Origin: VBAS01 sp035292525
GTDB taxonomy: Bacteria; Bacteroidota; Bacteroidia; Chitinophagales; Chitinophagaceae
Direction of reading: 5' to 3'
Assembly (NCBI GenBank): GCA_035292525.1
Contig: DATDPZ010000378.1
Span: 1-6,617 of the forward strand
Length of the DNA stretch: 6,617 nucleotides
Shown: piece by piece, positions 5,306-6,617 of the stretch
Layout: every line of letters starts with the position of its first letter
Numbering within the stretch: position 1 is the stretch's first letter
Made by a program: the position numbers and the translations under genes
The notes under the pieces: model-generated
Told to the model about the DNA's origin: nothing
What the model saw: the letters and a program-made list of their open reading frames with translations, nothing else
Databases searched by the model: none

Positions 5306-6045
5306 TGAAATTTTTAAAAGAAATATCAGGCCGTTTATTTGCTTTATGGGCCATCCTGACTTTTTTAATTACTTTTTTAATCATTTTTATTCCCTCCATG
5401 CTTACCTGGTTGGTCCCTGAACCCAGGGGGCAGTATCTGTTTATTAAAATTGCAAGAATATGGATGAATGTCTGGCTCCATTTGGCAGGATGCCCTATAA
5501 AAATAAAAGGGAAAGAAAATTTTAAACCGGGACAAACTTATGTAGTTACCTGCAATCATAACTCCTTAATGGATGTACCGCTTTCCTGCCCTTATATTCC
5601 CGGCCCAAATAAAACGATTGCCAAAGCATCCTTTGCTAAAATTCCTTTGTTTGGATTATTTTATAGTAAAGGATCCGTGTTGGTGGACAGAAAAAGCGAA
5701 CAGAGCAGGCGACAGAGTTTTGAAAAAATGAAAACAGTGATAAAAAGTGGTATGCACCTGTGTATATACCCGGAAGGTACCCGCAACCGTACTAATGAAC
5801 CGCTGAAAAAATTTCATGATGGAGCATTTAAAGTAGCCAAAGAAACCGGTTGTGCTATTATCCCTTCTGTAATTTTTAATACAAAAAAAGTTTTGCCACC
5901 ACAAAAAACATTTTATTTCTGGCCGCAAAAATTACGAATGCATTTCTTACCGGCCATTACTTCCAACCCGGAAGAATCCTATACAGAACTGAAAGAAAAA
6001 GTTTTTTTAATTATGAAAGATTATTACACAAAGCATGCTGATTAA
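5305..6045 (+). CDS. plsC: 1-acyl-sn-glycerol-3-phosphate acyltransferase (PlsC family)
   Basis: PlsC-type enzymes acylate lysophosphatidic acid at position 2 to make phosphatidic acid, the precursor of membrane phospholipids, at the inner face of the cytoplasmic membrane. The 246-residue protein has a hydrophobic N-terminal segment (about 11-37). The four acyltransferase motifs follow in order: NHNSLMD at 84-90 (the HX4D catalytic pair His85/Asp90), GSVLVDR at 123-129, YPEGTRNR with EGTR at 157-160, and AIIPSVIFN at about 184-192. The length is normal for the family. The ATG at 5305 overlaps the stop of the GNAT gene, which supports both the start and co-transcription. At the 3' end the gene overlaps the convergent LptD-like gene by 4 bp. 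PlsC relatives also acylate other lysolipids, including ornithine or aminolipids in Bacteroidota, so the exact acceptor is inferred, not shown. Confidence 0.9.
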   Translation: MKFLKEISGRLFALWAILTFLITFLIIFIPSMLTWLVPEPRGQYLFIKIARIWMNVWLHLAGCPIKIKGKENFKPGQTYVVTCNHNSLMDVPLSCPYIPGPNKTIAKASFAKIPLFGLFYSKGSVLVDRKSEQSRRQSFEKMKTVIKSGMHLCIYPEGTRNRTNEPLKKFHDGAFKVAKETGCAIIPSVIFNTKKVLPPQKTFYFWPQKLRMHFLPAITSNPEESYTELKEKVFLIMKDYYTKHAD

Positions 6046-6617
6046 TCACCGTAGAAATACCTTGTGCGGTTGATTTTCAGGTTTTGCAATAATCCTGATT
6101 TGGGGCTGATGGTGAAATTGAAATACCGGTACTGCCCTACGGGAGTTACATTAATAGCCAGTTGCCAGCAATGCATTTCCCTGGCAATACTCATTTGGAA
6201 AGTTTGCAGGTTCCGGTTACTGATATCATAATAGCCGTTCAAACTGAAATTCCATTTTGGAGTAAGACTGAAGCTGCCGTTAAAATTCACATTGCTGGTA
6301 AACTCTTTATCAAATCCGCTGTAATCTGCTTTGAGACGTTCACTAAAATTTACGGAGAAACTAAGGTTGACAGACCAGGGAATATTGAAATCAACAAACT
6401 GTGCCGGGTTTCTCCGCATATAATCCAACTGGCTTTGCATTTCACCGGCAATTAAAGGATCACTTAACAATTCCTGCTCTCTTTGTTTTCTTTCTTCTTC
6501 TTTTTTCTCGTCTTTGGGTTTGCTCTTGAAATTTGTGGACATAGAAAGATTCCCGTTGGTAAATCGGCCCAGCCTGAACTTACTGCCTTCCCATGCATAT
6601 TTATCAACCGGGAATCC
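6042..6617 (-). CDS. LptD-like outer-membrane protein, C-terminal fragment
   Basis: The minus-strand frame is open from the right edge to a TAA at 6044-6042, giving 191 C-terminal residues; the true start lies outside the window. The ATG at 6542 is internal, since residues upstream (such as KFRLGRFTNGNLSMS) are part of the same domain. The pattern is a beta-barrel end: alternating strands such as SVNLSFSVNFSERLKADY, SNVNFNGSFSLTPKWNFSLNGYYD and LQTFQMSIAREMHCWQLAINVTP, closing with LKINRTRYFYGD. A highly charged Lys/Glu linker (SKPKDEKKEEERKQREQE) precedes these strands. This layout matches the C-terminus of Bacteroidota proteins annotated as putative LPS-assembly protein LptD, which insert lipopolysaccharide into the outer membrane. 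It could be another large barrel of similar design, so the family call is good but not certain. Its 3' end overlaps plsC by 4 bp, tail to tail. Confidence 0.75.
   Translation of the reverse strand, partial: GFPVDKYAWEGSKFRLGRFTNGNLSMSTNFKSKPKDEKKEEERKQREQELLSDPLIAGEMQSQLDYMRRNPAQFVDFNIPWSVNLSFSVNFSERLKADYSGFDKEFTSNVNFNGSFSLTPKWNFSLNGYYDISNRNLQTFQMSIAREMHCWQLAINVTPVGQYRYFNFTISPKSGLLQNLKINRTRYFYGD

Noticed and set aside
5377..5928. Minus-strand open frames opposite plsC
   Set aside because: They are composition-driven shadows rich in Phe/Tyr/Cys; the plus-strand frame has all four acyltransferase motifs.

Overview
This window looks like chromosomal DNA of a Bacteroidota bacterium, plausibly of the Chitinophagales (inference). 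The AT-rich sequence has almost no Shine-Dalgarno sites. Several genes are preceded by the Bacteroidota promoter element TAnnTTTG. The window also ends in a Bacteroidota-style LptD-like outer-membrane protein. No phage, transposase, CRISPR array or defence gene was seen. Most of the window is ordinary housekeeping and catabolic sequence.

Layout: (1) Positions 1-276 hold the C-terminal end of a glycerate kinase on the plus strand. It converges on the minus-strand histidine-utilisation genes. (2) hutH (3724 to 2162) and hutU (2070 to 325) encode the first two steps of histidine breakdown: histidine to urocanate plus ammonia, then urocanate to imidazolone propionate. The later genes hutI and hutG/hutF are not in the window. 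(3) A tRNA-Arg(UCU) gene on the minus strand sits upstream of hutH, separated from it by a strong intrinsic terminator. (4) On the plus strand come ung (uracil-DNA glycosylase), a RimJ/RimL-type GNAT acetyltransferase and a PlsC-type acyltransferase; the last two overlap by one base. (5) The C-terminal part of an LptD-like protein runs in from the right edge on the minus strand and overlaps the 3' end of plsC by 4 bp.

The most unusual signal is inside hutU. An in-frame insert of about 22 residues (roughly residues 336-362) interrupts a conserved stretch of urocanase. Its DNA is built from two blocks of 7-nt tandem repeats (997-1024 and 1040-1060), and the first block is bracketed by 8-bp inverted-repeat arms (984-991 and 1025-1032). 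It looks like a short dispersed repeat that landed in an essential region of an enzyme without breaking the frame. Other points of interest are interleaved divergent promoters for tRNA-Arg and ung, a compensatory A19-U56 tertiary pair in the tRNA, a palindrome right after the hutH stop, and a probably near-leaderless GNAT transcript.
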